Below are positions 10,631 to 24,939 of a stretch of 64,000 nt of DNA, one piece after another. The DNA comes from Cenococcum geophilum 1.58 (taxonomy: Eukaryota; Ascomycota; Dothideomycetes; Gloniales; Gloniaceae). A model generated the notes under the pieces. That model was not told the DNA's origin. It did not search any database and saw only the letters and a list, made by a program, of their open reading frames with translations. Made by a program: the position numbers and the translations under genes. The stretch lies in the NCBI GenBank assembly GCA_001692895.1, contig KV748184.1:806001-870000 (forward strand), written 5' to 3'. Each line of letters begins with the position of its first letter. Positions within the stretch are counted from its first letter, which is position 1.

Positions 10631-10786
10631 AGCCCCGTGCTCTCGCGTACACCTCGCGTACAGCTTATGTTAGCTACGCGTAGGTATATCACCTCCTTAC
10701 GCCCTTGACCCTTACGATTGATCGCGCAACGTCTTGTAGACTCCTCAAATACATACGTCTTATAGCTACTGCCCCGTCCCATGATA
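10631..10786 (+). repeat. Gypsy left LTR, main part
   Basis: Matches 16783-16938 closely, from AGCCCCGTGCTCTCGCG to CTGCCCCGTCCYATGAYA. The remaining 36 bases of this LTR are at 9484-9519. The final ACA has become ATA. Confidence 0.93.
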
Positions 10787-13700
10787 TTACGTTGCGCCTT
10801 TTTACCACTAATACCTAGCCTACGACTAATTCTATATCTTTGCAATACTACAGGCGCTACTAAAAGTAGCGTGCCTATGAGTTACCTTACTTTATACTTC
10901 TAAGGAACCTATAATAGTAAGACGATATTCCTTACTAGCTACTATATTAAACCTAAAGAATAATCCAATACCTATACTTAACCTACAACGCCAATTAATC
11001 CTAGGAGAATTTAATTTATTAGCCCTAGCCTTAACCCCTAAGGAGATGGACACCAATAATATTTTATCTTTTATTAACTATATAACTACGGATAAGTAAG
11101 CGGAAGGGCTACTACCCATTAAAATTAAAATATGAGACGCTAAGATATTCGCAAAAATAGTAGCACAAGAACCTAATAAATACTACCGCCTTCTATAGAA
11201 CTACCACCTAAAGCTTATATAAGCCAAGATGCGTGCTGCCTAAGATTATAATATCATCTAAGACCTACAAGCTCGCGAGGCGCTCGCTAATAACACGTGT
11301 TAAGAAACTAAAGATAACCTCTATATATCTAAACGCGACGTCTAATAGTTAAAAAAGGCTAAGATCGCACTTATTACTACAATCACTAAAAGAGAAGGCA
11401 TAATTAAATACCTATAATCTTAGCTTAATAAGCATATTTATAATAACGCCAGACACCTCTTTACTGCATATAACGCCACTTAAGTCTTTATACCCCTAGC
11501 AACTTTACCTACTTAACGCTTAATAGAGGGTCAGCGCTAAGCAGCCTTACTTAACGGGAACCCCTACTAAAGCAATAACAAAAGCTATAATAACTAAACC
11601 TAAGCTGCCACTATAGGGTCTAATATATATTACCCTAATCCCCTAGTTTTTTAGGGAGACCGCAAAGAATACAGCCACTAAAAGATATAAATTCGCGAGA
11701 AACTAACTTAGAGCGCCTACCTTTTTCCTATAAAAGACACTAAGATTGGCTATATTATTGGGCGAATAAAGGGTATACTATTTAATAGACTCTTCGCCTA
11801 ATAGGAGACCAATAGCTCCCAGAAGTAGTAGTCCTACTAAGAAGTCCTTAATAATCTTAACCTAATATACCGCGACTATAACCTACTAGCCACTAACTAA
11901 GCTAAACTACGTGCCCTAAAGATAAGCCCTACTAAATTATTTAATAAGTTCTATATTAAATTCTAGGAATACACCAGAGCCCTTACCTAAGATAATACTA
12001 AAAACTAAGAAGATCTCCTTAAAAAAGTCACTTATTACCTTAGTTACGCAGCCGCCAGCTATAACTATAATAATATTTATAATATAGTAGCAGCTATACG
12101 GAAGATTAAACGATAACTAAATTAGATCACTACTATAAACCCCTACCTAAAGACCTCCCTATAAAAGCCCTCTGGACCTACTAAACCACTAACGCCCACT
12201 ACCCTAAGTAATACTACTAGTCCTAATATTAACCTTTCTATACTAACCTTCCCGTAGAAGCTACTAGATAAAGAACGCGAGCTACTCCGAAAGCTAAAGC
12301 ATTACTATAGATATTATTAAAAAGGCTATTATAGCTATAGCCTAAACTACCTAATAGCTAGGTTTAGCAGCTGCTGCCTAATACCTAACCTAGTACCTTA
12401 AACACCAAATATATTGCTATATGCCACTACTATATAAGACAAAGACGTAGCAATAGTAGTAGAGTTAGATACAGAAACGGAAAACGCTAAGTCCCAGCCC
12501 TAAGTTATAGGTTGGGACGCCCTAATAATAAGGGGATCTATATATTAGCCTGCTTAATAGATAACTTAGTAAAGATAAATAGACAGAAATAGATAGTTTT
12601 ACCTATAATAGGAACTACTGCTAAAAAATAATATAAAAGCCGTTCTATAATTAATTGCGGAGCTACTAATAAATTTATAGATACCTAATTTATACGCACT
12701 TATAACCTACCTACCTTACCCCTTACCAAAGCCCGCGCCCTATAACTCGCTAATAGTAGTTATACCGCATAGAAGATTACCCACATAGCACAACTCTACT
12801 TAGATATAAATAGGCACCAGGAAGAACTCTAGGCCTATATTATACTACTTGCTAACTACCCTATTATTCTTAGAATAAACTAGCTTAAATAACATAACCC
12901 CGCTATTAACTGGAAAAAGAGAGAAATAACCTTTAACTCTAAATACTATAGAGAGACCTGCCTAGGATATGGCCTAGCCGCCTCTATCTACTCCCTAGGA
13001 TACTAACCTAAGGAACCCCTTATTACCCTACCTATAACTAACTGCTACTATATAAGTGCCGCGGCCTTCTACCGCATAGTATATAGGAAAGGCTAGACTG
13101 TTACCACAGCCTCCTAATTATAACTATATAAGCTTAATAAAGAATAGGACTATATCCTCTATAGTAATAGAAGAGATATAGTTAACCTTCTAAAAAACGA
13201 TGCCCCCACAAAACTCTATGGACTTTCACCTTTAGACTTTAAGAAGTTTATAAAGCTTAAAAAAGGACTTACTAACAAGGAACTCTATAAGCTCCTCCCT
13301 AAGAGGTACTATAACTTTATTAATATATGCTTACAAAAGAGCGTAGATATACTCCCCTTATATTAACCTAATAACTATACCATTAATATTAAATAAGGAA
13401 AAACGCTACCCTATAAGAGACCCTATCTAATATTAAAAGACAAACTTCTAGTTATTAAAAAGTATATTAACAAACACCTTAACAAAGGGTTTATTCGCCC
13501 CAGTATATCCCTAGTAGCCGCCCCTATCCTCCTTACTAAGAAGCCAGGAGGAGGTATTTAATTCTACGTTAACTATAGAGGACTTAACACTATTATAATT
13601 AAGAACTAATACCCTATACCGCTTATACGTAAGACTCTTAAGCGGCTTAGCCAAGCTAAAATCTATACTAAGCTTAATATTATTACCGCCTTTAACCGCC

Positions 13701-16700
13701 TCTAAATATAAGAAGGTAACAAATAGAAAACCGCATTCGCATTACGCTTTGGCCAATTTAAATATACCGTTATACCCTTTAGCGTATATAACGGCCTAGG
13801 CAGCTTCTAAAGCTATATTAATAATACCTTATAGGACTACCTTAACAACTTCTACTCTACGTACCTAGACGATATACTTATTTATAGCAATAACCCTTCT
13901 AAGCATACTAAGCACGTTTAAAAGGTCCTACAGCGTCTTAGGGACGTAGGACTTTATATTAATTTAAAGAAGTGCGAATTCTTAGTTATAGAAGTAAAAT
14001 ACCTTAGACTAATTATTACTACTAAGGGTGTCTATATAGACCCTAAGAAGGTACGTATAATTACTAAATAGCAAACCCCTAACTACATTAAAGACGTATA
14101 AGCTTTCTTTAGTTTTACTAACTTCTATTAAAAATTTATATATAACTTCTTAGGTATTATAGCACTACTTATAGCAATAATACAAATAAAGGGCCTTTCC
14201 GTAAAAGGAAGAAAAATATATCTATATTTTATCTAGACGCCTAAATATAAGAAGGCGTTCTAAGACCTTAAAGATACTTTTACTAAAGCACCTATCCTAG
14301 CTTACTTTATATTAGGACGACAACTCTATCTTAAGACTAACTCCTTAGACCACGTTAACGCAGGCGTCCTTTCCTAGATAGGTAATAACGGTTTCCTCTA
14401 CCTAGTTACATTCTATTCGTCTAAGCTTATACTATAAGAATATAACTATAAGATCTATAATAAGGAACTTCTTATAATTATATAAGCGTTTAAGGAATTC
14501 TAACCAGAACTCTCCTTAGTAGAACCTAACTAGCTAACTAAAGTCCTTACGGATTATTACAACCTTAAGTACTTTATAACTACAAAATAGCTAAACTAAC
14601 GCTAAGTACGCTAGAACGAGTTTCTCTCTAGTTTTAACTTTAAAATTATATATAGGCTAGGAGTATAAGGTACTAAGCCTAATAGCCTAATACGCCGCTT
14701 ATAAGACCTTCCTTAGTCTAAAGATAACCCCTACAACTAGTTCCAATAATAGACAATCCTAAAAGCACGGAATTTGGCCCTAGGTATGCTACCTATAATA
14801 GAGCCAACTATACCTTAGCTCCACACCATAGAACTAAAATTACCTCCCGAAATTAATAAGCTTATTACTACAGCATATAACACCTCTGTTAACCTATTAT
14901 TATATTAACTTATTACCGTAAAGACCGCCAGCGCCTGTACGCTACCAACTAAACTCTAAAGCTTAGGCTAGATTAATATAGCAGCCTTAGAAGTAAAAGA
15001 GAATAGGCTCTATTATAGAGGCCGTCTATTCATCCCTAACTTAGAAAATCTATAACGGCAACTAATCTAAATGGCCTATAACCTCTAATTAAGCAGCCAC
15101 CTAAGCAGAGGAGGAACCTATAAGCTTCTTAGCCGATACTACTTTTGGCCTAAAATAATAGACTTAGTTAAACGCTTTATAGGCGCCTGCTATAGTTATA
15201 AGCGCGCTAAGGCCTTTAATACAAAGTACTAAGGACTACTGTACCCTCTACTAGTACCTATATAACAATGGGCAGATATCGCTATAGATTTTATTATTAA
15301 CCTACCACCCTATAAGTAACATAGCCGTACCTATAAGAATATCCTTATAATAATATACCAACTTATAAAAGAGCGCCACTACGTCCTAACCAAAGGCGTA
15401 GCCGTTAGCAACGTTACTAATGCCTTTCTTCGCGAAATCTACCAATTATATAGGTTACCTAACTTAATTACGTCCGACTAAGGCATATAGTTTAGCTCTA
15501 ATATATAGAGACAAATCTACCAACGCCTTAGCATCTCCGTTAAGATATCTACATCCTTCTACTATAAAACTGCTAGGTAACTGAAAAACGCTAATACTAG
15601 CATAAAAGCGTACCTACAATAGGTAGTCGCCTATAGTTAAAATAACTAGGTGGATTACCTCCCACTAGGTAAATTTATAGTAAATAACCACATCTTAACT
15701 ACTATAGGACTTACCCCATTCTTCGCGAATAAGGGATATTACCCCTAATCCGGCATAGAACCACTAGAACCTATTAATAAGAAACTACTATATAGAAAAC
15801 GCCTTAAGATACTACTTACTAACCAGTATACAGACCGTATAAAAAATCTACTTAACTACTATAAGGGAGAAATGGCCTAGGCTTAAGTAAAGCAGGCCTA
15901 CTTCGCTAACTATTATAAAACGCCACCACCGAAGATGCGTGTTGGCAACTGGGTATGGCTAGATATACGCAATATCTCTACGCAGAGGCCTATAAAGTCA
16001 CTTAATTATAAGAACCTCAGCCCCTACCTAATTAAACGAGTTATTAATAGGGGAGCCATATACGAGCTAAAGCTCCCGCCTGCCCTAGCCACCTATAGGA
16101 TATAGCCTATATTTTACCTATAGCTATTATACCTTTACCAGCCTAACCCCTTACTAGGGCAGATATAGCCTAAACCCCCACTAGTACTAATCTAAGATAA
16201 GAATAAAGATAAGAACTATAAGGAGTGGACCGTTAAACGAATTATTAACTCTAAATACTTTAGCAAAGGCAAAGGACGACGGCTCTACTACAGAGTTATA
16301 TATATAGGATTTGATATAGATTAGCTAGAATAGCAACTATAGGAAGACTTTAAAAATACAAAGGATCTAATTAGCGACTTTTACTACGCGAACCTATAGA
16401 AACCGGGCCTAAGTAGAGATTTTATACCTAATCCTCTATAGGAGCCCTTATAGAGTTAAACCGTTATACATTACCACGTAGGGGCAAATTACCGTTAAAT
16501 TACTGTTAGATTGCGGTAAAGTATAATTACGTAACCGGAATATCGTTAAGATGTTTAGGAACTTTAACTGGCGGTTAAAGTTGTCTAATTAGTTAGATTC
16601 TTAAATGCCAAGCCTTATTACATAACATTATTTTAAGCCTTTAGCGATACCCCCCCTTCTTCTTTTCTATACCCTAAGTGTCCCTTCTATATATATATAG

Positions 16701-16746
16701 TAACCACAGCGTCGCCGGAGCTCCGCCTCTATAGGAGGGGGGGTAG
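10787..16746 (+). pseudogene. RIP-degraded gypsy gag-pol with chromodomain
   Basis: Read in translation with stops ignored. A gag region ends near 12400 with a ruined zinc knuckle in which several Cys codons appear to have become Tyr (TAC). RT lies at about 13500-14170, with PILLTKKPGGG, YPIPLI and the catalytic YLDDILIYS. RNase H is at about 14290-14700. An integrase with an HHCC-like start lies at about 15080-15900. A C-terminal chromodomain, with EWTVKRIINSKYF and YYRVIYIGF, is at about 16225-16400. Stops are mostly TAG or TAA in place of Trp or Gln, as RIP predicts. No frame longer than about 80 aa survives, so the element is dead. Confidence 0.85.
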
Positions 16747-16938
16747 TGTTACGGAACCCCACCGCAGGGGCCTCCATAGGAGAGCCCCGTGCTCTCGCGT
16801 ACACCTCGTATACAGCTTATGTCAGCTACGCGTAGGTATATCACCTCCTTACGCCCTTAACCCTTACGATCGATCGCGCAACGTCTTGTAGACTCCTCAA
16901 ATACATACGTCTTGTAGCCACTGCCCCGTCCTATGACA
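16747..16938 (+). repeat. Gypsy right LTR (192 bp)
   Basis: Runs from TGTTACGGAACCCC to CCTATGACA and is uninterrupted. It serves as the empty-site reference for the element inserted in the left LTR. Confidence 0.95.
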
Positions 16939-16943
16939 GTCGG

Positions 16944-17144
16944 GTTTTAAAACGGGTTTCCTTACTACCGTCTTACTACTGTCTCGGTCAGCGACCCAGT
17001 TAACAACTCGGTCAATAACTTAGTCACCGACATAGTCTACTATCCCTTTTTCTTATATATATATAGAGGCTATAGAGCCACATTTTCAATAGACAGAGTT
17101 TTTATTCTTTATTTACTTATTAGTGCACGGACTATTAATCGACA
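16944..17144 (+). repeat. Copia 1 left LTR, main part
   Basis: From GTTTTAAAACGGG to ATTAATCGACA, matching 30144-30344. It includes a TATATATATAGAGGC promoter-like segment at about 17050-17068. The first 16 bases of this LTR are at 9468-9483. Confidence 0.93.
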
Positions 17145-20143
17145 GTTATAAGCCCGGGTGACTTGCCATATTATACCTATTAATTTAATTAATTATACCC
17201 CTTATTAAATACTTTATTTGTCCTTATAAGCACCTTTTAATATAACTTCTTAAGCTACCTAAGCTGTTACTATAACGGTGATATTATCGAATTAAGCTGA
17301 TTAGGATAAATAGATTAACCTTATTAGGCTTTAAGCTTAAACAGGAGACGTATAAGAATATGTCGACCCCTTAACTAAATAGGATTAGTTGCCCTATTTG
17401 CTTAAACTAGTCTTTCTTAGGCCTTAAGATATAAAGATAAGAACGACCTTATATACAGCTCTCTCTAAGGATAAGAAGGACAAGCTTTAAATTCTTTATA
17501 AGAGGTATAAGGTAGTAAAGAAGGAATATAAGAAGCAGAAGGTAGCTTTAACCTCCCTATAAAGCTATATTACTAGTATAGTAGCCAAAAACCTTAACAC
17601 CTATATATTGGGTACTAACTCGGTATATAATACCCTAGTAGCTCTTAAGGAGAGGGTTGCCCCTACTAATATAGTATATAAGCTGTACCTATCTACTTAA
17701 TATACTAAGGTTAAAAAGGGCCTAAAGAACCAGAACTTTGAGGCCTAGTTATAGTAGTGGGAGAAGATATATAATGACTGTAAAAAGATTAAATTGCTAA
17801 ATATAGACGGTAACTAAGTAATTAGAGACTTTCTGCTAGCTATAGAGCTAGCATTACTAAACTAGGCTTTAATGTAGAGGGTTAAATTTAATAAATACGA
17901 CTAGGCTAGTGACTAGATAATATCTATAGATTAACTAGTTAAAATATATTAGAACTATTAATAAATAGAGACTGCCTAAAAGAGAAGGGATTAGCTTAGT
18001 GCTAATATAGTAGGCTTTTAGGGCGAGTTAATTAACGGATCTTATAAAGACGAGGCTTCTAAGGATAAGGCTCCTAAGGATAAGGCCCCTACTATACTAT
18101 CTAGGACGTTAAAGAAGAAAGATACCCTAATATACTACTGCGGAGATGTTTACTAGTTTCCGGATTATCCCTATATTAACGAATTGGTTTAGTTAAAGGA
18201 TTGGAAATTAGATAAAGCCACGGCTATAAAAGTTAAGGAAAGGATTATAAGCGCATTAGATTGGATTAAGTTAAAAATTGAGAAGATAAGGAAGGAGGCT
18301 TTAGGTAAGGAAGCTTTATAAAAGGAAGCTATACAAAGCCCAGATAGAAGTTAAAAAGAAGATAATAGTATCTTTACTATATACCAAATAGGCGCCTATA
18401 AAGTAGGCACTGATTATAAGCTATATAATAGTGTAATTCTTAATAACGGAACTACTATACACGTTATTAACGATTAATTAAGGTTTGTTAATAAGCTCTA
18501 ACTAAGTAATGACTTTATATATACCGGAACGGGTATAGATCTAATTAAGGGTATAGGGATGGTAGCGATTACTATCTAGACGCTATTAGGCTCTAGGAAG
18601 ATCTTCTTAGCTAACACAGTATATATACCAGCTTTTTATATAAATTTAGCCTACTTAAAGAAGTTTAATTAGAAGAACGTATAGTGGGATAATAAGAAGA
18701 ACCTACTATATAATAAAGACGATTATAAGACGTTTACCTATTACGAGTACTATTATAACCAATTGACCCTTAAGTATAATAAGCTAAAAGCCTTATTTGC
18801 AATCTAATTGCGAGACCCCCTTCCTAATTAGGAAGTAGCGGGAAGGCTCTAGTATAAGAAACTAGGTTATATAAGACTTAACGCAATTAAGCATTTACCC
18901 TAGAAGATAGGTGGTACAAAGCTTTAAGGACTAGTGACAATTAACTATAACACCTATGCTATTAGCAAGGCTCACGAAATTGTATTAAGAAGAGTACCTA
19001 CTAATAAGGCAAAGAGGCCCTTCTACTATATATATATCGACCTATTTTAAGAGATTATGGCGTATAACGGTCATATCTAGACGATATATTTTTATAATAA
19101 ATTTCTATAAATAAACGAGGTGGAGACCTTTGCTTATAAGTTGTCGTTAACGTAAGTAATTATACAATATTCAAATAAGGTAAAGCGTTAATATAATTAG
19201 AAGATTAGGGTAATCCGAGTCAATATTAGACTTGCTATTAAGTAAGCAAGCCAAGCTAAGACCCTTAGCTTGGCTTGCTTAAACTATATACTTACTTATT
19301 AGCTTACAAGCTAGCTTGACTTGCTTAACTATTTCTATACGCTTAATTAATAACTAATCAAGTAAGCAAGCCAAGCCAACAAGCTAGCTTGCTTAATAAC
19401 AACTCTGGTCAATAGCGAGACTTCCCTTAGTAGCGACTTCTATAGTTGGACGAACTAAGAAGGAATTATAGTAGAGTAATTGGCCCTATATATAAAGCCT
19501 TAGAACGGTTCTACTAAACGTTTTAGGGGGGTAATTATTATTAAGTCTCGTTATATGCGAATTAAAGCTTAATTACCAGAAGAGCTTTAGCCAGAGATTG
19601 TTAGAGCTATAGCGTATTTGATTAATTAGACACTAAACGCCTAGCTTAAATAGATAATACCTTTTAAAAAGCTTTAGTTAGCACTAGGGCTCTTACTATT
19701 AAAGCTAAATATAGCTTATTTACGTGTATACGGCTATAGAGCTTACCCGCTTAAATATAACCTCCTATATACTTAAAAACTTAAGCTAAGAGCTTATATT
19801 GGATACCTAGTTAGGTACTAGTTAATAAATATCTTTAGGGTCTATATACCTAGTGAAAAGAAGGTAATTTAAATAAGAGACGTAATATTTAATAAGTAGT
19901 TACTCTATAACGATAGTTAGCAAAATCTTATAAATCTGCTCTATAAACGCGCTAATTAAATTTTAGAAGTGATTAATGTGTTATAAGTCGGTAGGACGCT
20001 TTAGGAAGAGCTTAATAAAACATTAGATAAGGATAATAAGACTTTAAATAAGATTTAAGTAGATAATAATAGAAATTAATAGGTAGATTCCGGTAGAAAT
20101 TAAAACTAAGCGACTAATTAAGATAATAATGTAGTAAGCTTAT
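17145..20143 (+). pseudogene. RIP-degraded 5' half of copia 1 gag-pol
   Basis: Gag is at about 17300-18150. A zinc knuckle remnant reading CGDVY-FPDYPYI is at about 18135-18180, a protease region follows, and the integrase core is at about 19000-19200 (IDLF-EIMAYNGHI). The integrase is interrupted by a small inverted-repeat insertion and continues beyond it. Frequent TAG and TAA stops. The reading resumes at 28141 after the second copia. Confidence 0.78.
19235..19400. mobile_element. Small inverted-repeat insertion in the copia 1 integrase region
   Basis: An 18-bp inverted repeat (TTAAGCAAGCCAAGCTAA type, 19239-19283) is followed by a second set of AAGTAAGCAAGCCAAG and AAGCTAGCTTGCTTAA at about 19359-19396, giving mutually complementary ends. 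The segment has no integrase similarity, whereas both flanks do, so it looks like a roughly 160-bp MITE. Exact ends and target duplication were not determined. Confidence 0.5.
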
Positions 20144-20339
20144 TGTTGGGAATAAAGGCAAATGGTCACCATATAAGGCAAGTTGCCGTTATGTGCGGCA
20201 AGTTGCTATCACGTGCCGTCGCGGCACTAGTATGGTAAGGAACCTTAAGTTCCTTACCCCTTTCTTTAATATTAATACAGAATAATTATTATACTATCTA
20301 TGAACCGTAACTACGTGATATCCCCTTATGTAACCAATA
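20144..20339 (+). repeat. Copia 2 left LTR (196 bp)
   Basis: Same length as the right copy at 27940-28135. The final ACA has become ATA. Confidence 0.94.
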
Positions 20340-22938
20340 CTAATTAGTGGTTAACTTTATAGTTATACTATAGAATAGCTAGGTATCACTAAGAAGAGAT
20401 AAGCCACTATACTAGTGCTACTCGTGCTAGAGGAAGCTGTCTTTTAAGGTTAAAACTAGTCCTAAACCTTAAATAGAATTCTTTTATAAATCTAAGGATT
20501 TAAAGGCCAGAACTGGTCCTAAGCCTTTTTAAGATTACGGATTCTTGCGTCTATTACGTAGAACAACACGCTTTATAAGTCTTCGCGATTTAAGGCTAGA
20601 ACTGGTCCTAAGCCCTATAATCGCAAATACATATCTAAACGCGTACTAAACGACAAACGCGTACTAAATAATAATCCCTACGCCAATAACACTTCCCTCC
20701 CTCTAAAAACATAGCTACGCCTACTTTAAACGATTGGGAAGACTCCTTACCACTAGGGGTAGCTTTATACGCGAAACTTATTGATGAAAATTGGGACGAA
20801 TTTACCTTTAATATAATAACTTGTACCGCAAAATAAGTTAATAGCTTTTTCCTACACTATATTGTGTTCTACTAAAGTAGATACTACGTTGATTTACAGC
20901 TATGGGAATATTTTAGGGAGGATTTTATAGGATGGACCGCTAACACCTAGGTACTTAGCAATGTTAATATTGTTTAGGAATTTTAAGACTTCCTCCATAG
21001 GAATGGGGTATATATTACTAAGAACGGTAACCCAATTGCTAGCAATATTTAGGCCGTTATTACTAGTATAGAAGAACTAGTATAGACGGAAACTAAGATT
21101 ATATATTAATTATAGAAACCTAGAACTAACCTATATTCTTTAAAAGGTAACTTTAATTCGGAACGAAACCCCTAGAACTCTACTCTCCTACCTAGAGGTA
21201 CTCTTCCTCCACCTCTACTATCTCTAACTCCTTTACTCTAGCTAACCGGTAAGCCTTTATTATAAGAAGTCACGAATTTAATAAAGGTATATTCGGACAA
21301 AGAGAAGAAGTTTAGAGGAGAACTATATAATATGCTTGGAGTAAAACTATAGGTCTTCTATAACTATTGTAATAAGGTTGGAATTTAATGCTACTAGTAC
21401 CACCACGCTTTCTCCATTATATTAAAAGGATAGGTAGTAATATTCTATTACGACTATATTGCGGGTAAAAACTATAGCTTTAATATAATGCTTTAACTTA
21501 CTAGAGCTTACTTTAAGACTAATAAGAATCGCCAACTTTATATGTCTAAATGGCGGGAAACTATATTCTAGAGAGTTATTGCTTCTAACCTAATAAAGAC
21601 TTATTTAGAGTGCCTTTAACTACTCTTTAATAAACTTTAGAAAATCTAATATAGCCTTACTAAAACTTACTAAAATAAGAACAGTTTAAGGGACTAGGTT
21701 ATTTTAGCCTGCTATAGCGTTCCTAAGTGTAACTTAGCGCTATATAAACCTGCGGATACGTTTAAAGGAGTATATACTAAGCTATACTCTGCCGTAGGTA
21801 CTGCGATATAAATATAAGAATCTTAATAGTTTTATACCGAAAACCCTACCTAACTAAGTATTCCTAACTAATATGATTATAACTAGACTGATTAAATATA
21901 TGGTGGCCGTGGTAGGGAATATAGAAGAGGGTACGATTAATATTAACTATAAGGTAATTATAGAGGTCCTCGTGGAGGTTTATTTTAAAGTAATTGCTAG
22001 AAGAAATGCTATGTTTGTAAGAAGCTAAATTGCTAGTTAACTAGATACTCCCTTAATAAGCGAAAAGAGGCATATAACAAGTTCCGTTAAAGTGTAAAAA
22101 AACGTTAAAAATTATAAGGTTATTATAGCCTACTTCTAAAGCTTCCTGGTTTAATATGAAGGCGTAGAAGATTTTAAGGGTAAGGTTAATAAGACTAAAT
22201 AGCTCCTTATAGATATAGAAATTGAGGACTACTTACCTAACTAATACTTTACTAAGTATAGTAAGGTAAATGGCATACAAACTATTGCTGTTCTTAATAA
22301 CCAATCTATACTCCATTTTATTATAAAGTTAGATATCTTTAATAAGCTAAAGGAGAGCTCCGCGTTTTCCTTTAATGATAGATACTTAGCGAACGTCTTC
22401 TATAGTATTATGCCGGATACTAGAGCCGCAGGAGTATCTATAGTAGGAGAACCTTAAGTTTAAGCCCTTTAGCAGCTTAATAGCTCTATTTAGATTAACT
22501 ATTTAACGGCAGGCTAATATATAATTTGTTTTAGTAAGGGTACTATAATCTCTCTTAGCACAATTAGGGTTTAAACCCCCTTAGGGTATATTACTTTTTA
22601 CGTTATTCCTATAAACACCCCGTTTCTATTTTGTATTAGAGATATAAATAAACTAGGCGTTAAGCTTAATAACCTTAAGAATATACTTATATAGGGAGAT
22701 AATCGGGTGCCTATTATATATAAATAGGGTTACCCTTAGCTGCTTCTTTAATAACTAGAAAAGAGTGTTATTTAGAGCTATTTAACTAAGTTAGAGTTAC
22801 GCTAACTATACCGTTATTTTGGTTACCTATTAGTTTACTAATTACTTAGGGTTCTTTAGTAAGTAGGCTATAAAGTTAAGGTTAAGGCAATTAAGTATCT
22901 TATAAAATACTACTATTACTACTAAATAAACCAGAAGT

Positions 22939-24939
22939 CCCCTGGCCGATTTAAGTTTACCCTTAAGAATAACTATAACTTTAACTTCTATATTATTATT
23001 AATATTATATATCTTAGCGGCAAGCCAGTGCTCTAAGTTATTAACTTTTTAACCTCCTTCTAAGCCGCGCGTTTCTTAAAAGATATATTAGCTAGAAACG
23101 TATAGGATACCCTTTAGTTATACTAGATTAATATCTATTTAGGACCCCCTAATTAAATTATCTACGATATAGAAAAGAACTTCTTATCTATAGAGTTCTG
23201 ATAATAGATAAAGGCAATAGCAATTAAGGTTAAGGAAGTCCCCGTTAAGGCATATAATAGCATTAAAAAAGTAGAGCAATATTACATGCCATTATGCCGC
23301 GTATATAAGATTATCTCTTTAGAACTAAAGGACGCTAGCAAAGAACTTACCTTATAAATGGCTGTTAAAGTTATTAATAATTCTGTTGGCCTAGATAAAC
23401 TTATACCTATATTACTAGTCTTTAGCGCCTACCCTTAAATAACTAATAATTCTTTACTGTCTCCCTCTGTTGTGTAATAAGCTAAGGCTATTTATAAGGC
23501 AATAAAGGAGGTATAATATCTCTACGCTATATGCTAGGTTAATGACGCACTAGGAATAAGAAATGGCCTAAATATATTAACTACGCTTAACCTACTACTT
23601 TAGTCTAAAGTACGCGTATAGCGTGAAAAGGGAGGATAGTTAGGCCTATACTAACTCATTATAATTAATGGTTAAACTTGTACTATTTAGATGCCTTATA
23701 GACCTACTTAATTCCGTTTAACTGTTATTAAGCCTTACTATAAAGATAATAATTTTAAGCCTTTATAGGATGCCCTAGAAGATGCCCTAGAGGAGAACTA
23801 CAATTAATACGCTCTAGAAGGCGACTATGATCCCGATATAATTATAGTAAATACGCCATAACTATGACGCGGTAGAGGTCGCCTAAAGGGATTATAAAAT
23901 TGCTAATATCTTATTAATTTTAAAGAACAATTTGTTGCCGCCATTAAGAATAGAGTTGAGTTATTAATGGCCTTTATAATAGCTAAGAAGAAGGCTAACT
24001 TTAAGCTTACAAAATAGCTCTAAAAGGAAGGTTATATTATAACCCTAAGAGCTCCTTTCTAAGCATCTGATAAGTAGGAGATTAACGGTTTTATTATAAG
24101 AGGAGTCTTTAAATTTAAGAAGTATAACCCTACTAAGTTTAATAAAGTTTACATCTTTAAGTTAAGGATAGTTAATAAGATTAAGGGTAAGGCTACTAAC
24201 GTCCTATTTAAGAAATTAAGGCTTATTATCTAAGGTTACAATAATAATAGTAAAGAGATAATTCTTATATAATCTCCTATAATTTAATAAGCTAGTTAGT
24301 AAGTTATTATTATATTAGCTCCCTCCTTAATAAAGAATGGAATGGCGGTTTATTTATAAGATATTACTTAAGCCTATACCCAATTAGAGATGCACCTTTA
24401 GCGCTTAATATTGGTATACTTTTTGGAGCAAATTCGCCACTAGTATCCTAAAGATACGATTATAGTTGTGCTTAAGCCATTATATAGAATTGCAGAGGCA
24501 GGAACTTACTGGTGGGCTACCTATAGTAAGCACTATAAAGAGAAGCTTTTAATAACTACTTCTATATTTAATCCCTACTTCCTTATTACAACTATAGGAA
24601 CCCTATTTGGAATTGTTGGTATATAAACTGATAATATAATTATCTTAGGAGACGACTAATTCTTAGCTCTTAAAGAGGATAAGCTAGTAAAGGCAAATCT
24701 TATAGCAAAGCTAAAGGAAAAGCTTAACTTAATAATACTATTACTCTTTAATAGATGCATCCTTTCCTTAAACGAGGATTCCATTGCTTTGCGCTAGAAG
24801 GGTTAAGGTAAGAAGATTAATGTTATTAACGTTAATTTTCCAAAGTAAGGATATATGGAGTAACGTGCTTACGGAGCTTATGTTGCTTCTATTTATCAAC
24901 CTAAGGCTTTATTTAATCTCTCTATTACGGCTTAACACT
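22939..24939 (+). repeat. 2001-bp tandem duplication, copy 1
   Basis: Begins CCCCTGGCCGATTTAAG and ends CTATTACGGCTTAACACT. Copy 2 follows directly at 24940. Comparing several stretches by eye I found no difference between the copies. Confidence 0.93.

Larger units (their letters stand above)
9484..16938 (+). mobile_element. Gypsy chromovirus inserted in the left LTR of copia 1
   Basis: The left LTR is 9484-9519 plus 10631-10786 and the right LTR is 16747-16938; each is 192 bp after removing the nested element. Target duplication GTCGG is at 9479-9483 and 16939-16943. A purine tract (AGGAGGGGGGG) precedes the right LTR. Native length is about 6344 bp. The internal order gag, RT, RNase H, integrase, chromodomain is readable through many stops. 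Confidence 0.95.
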
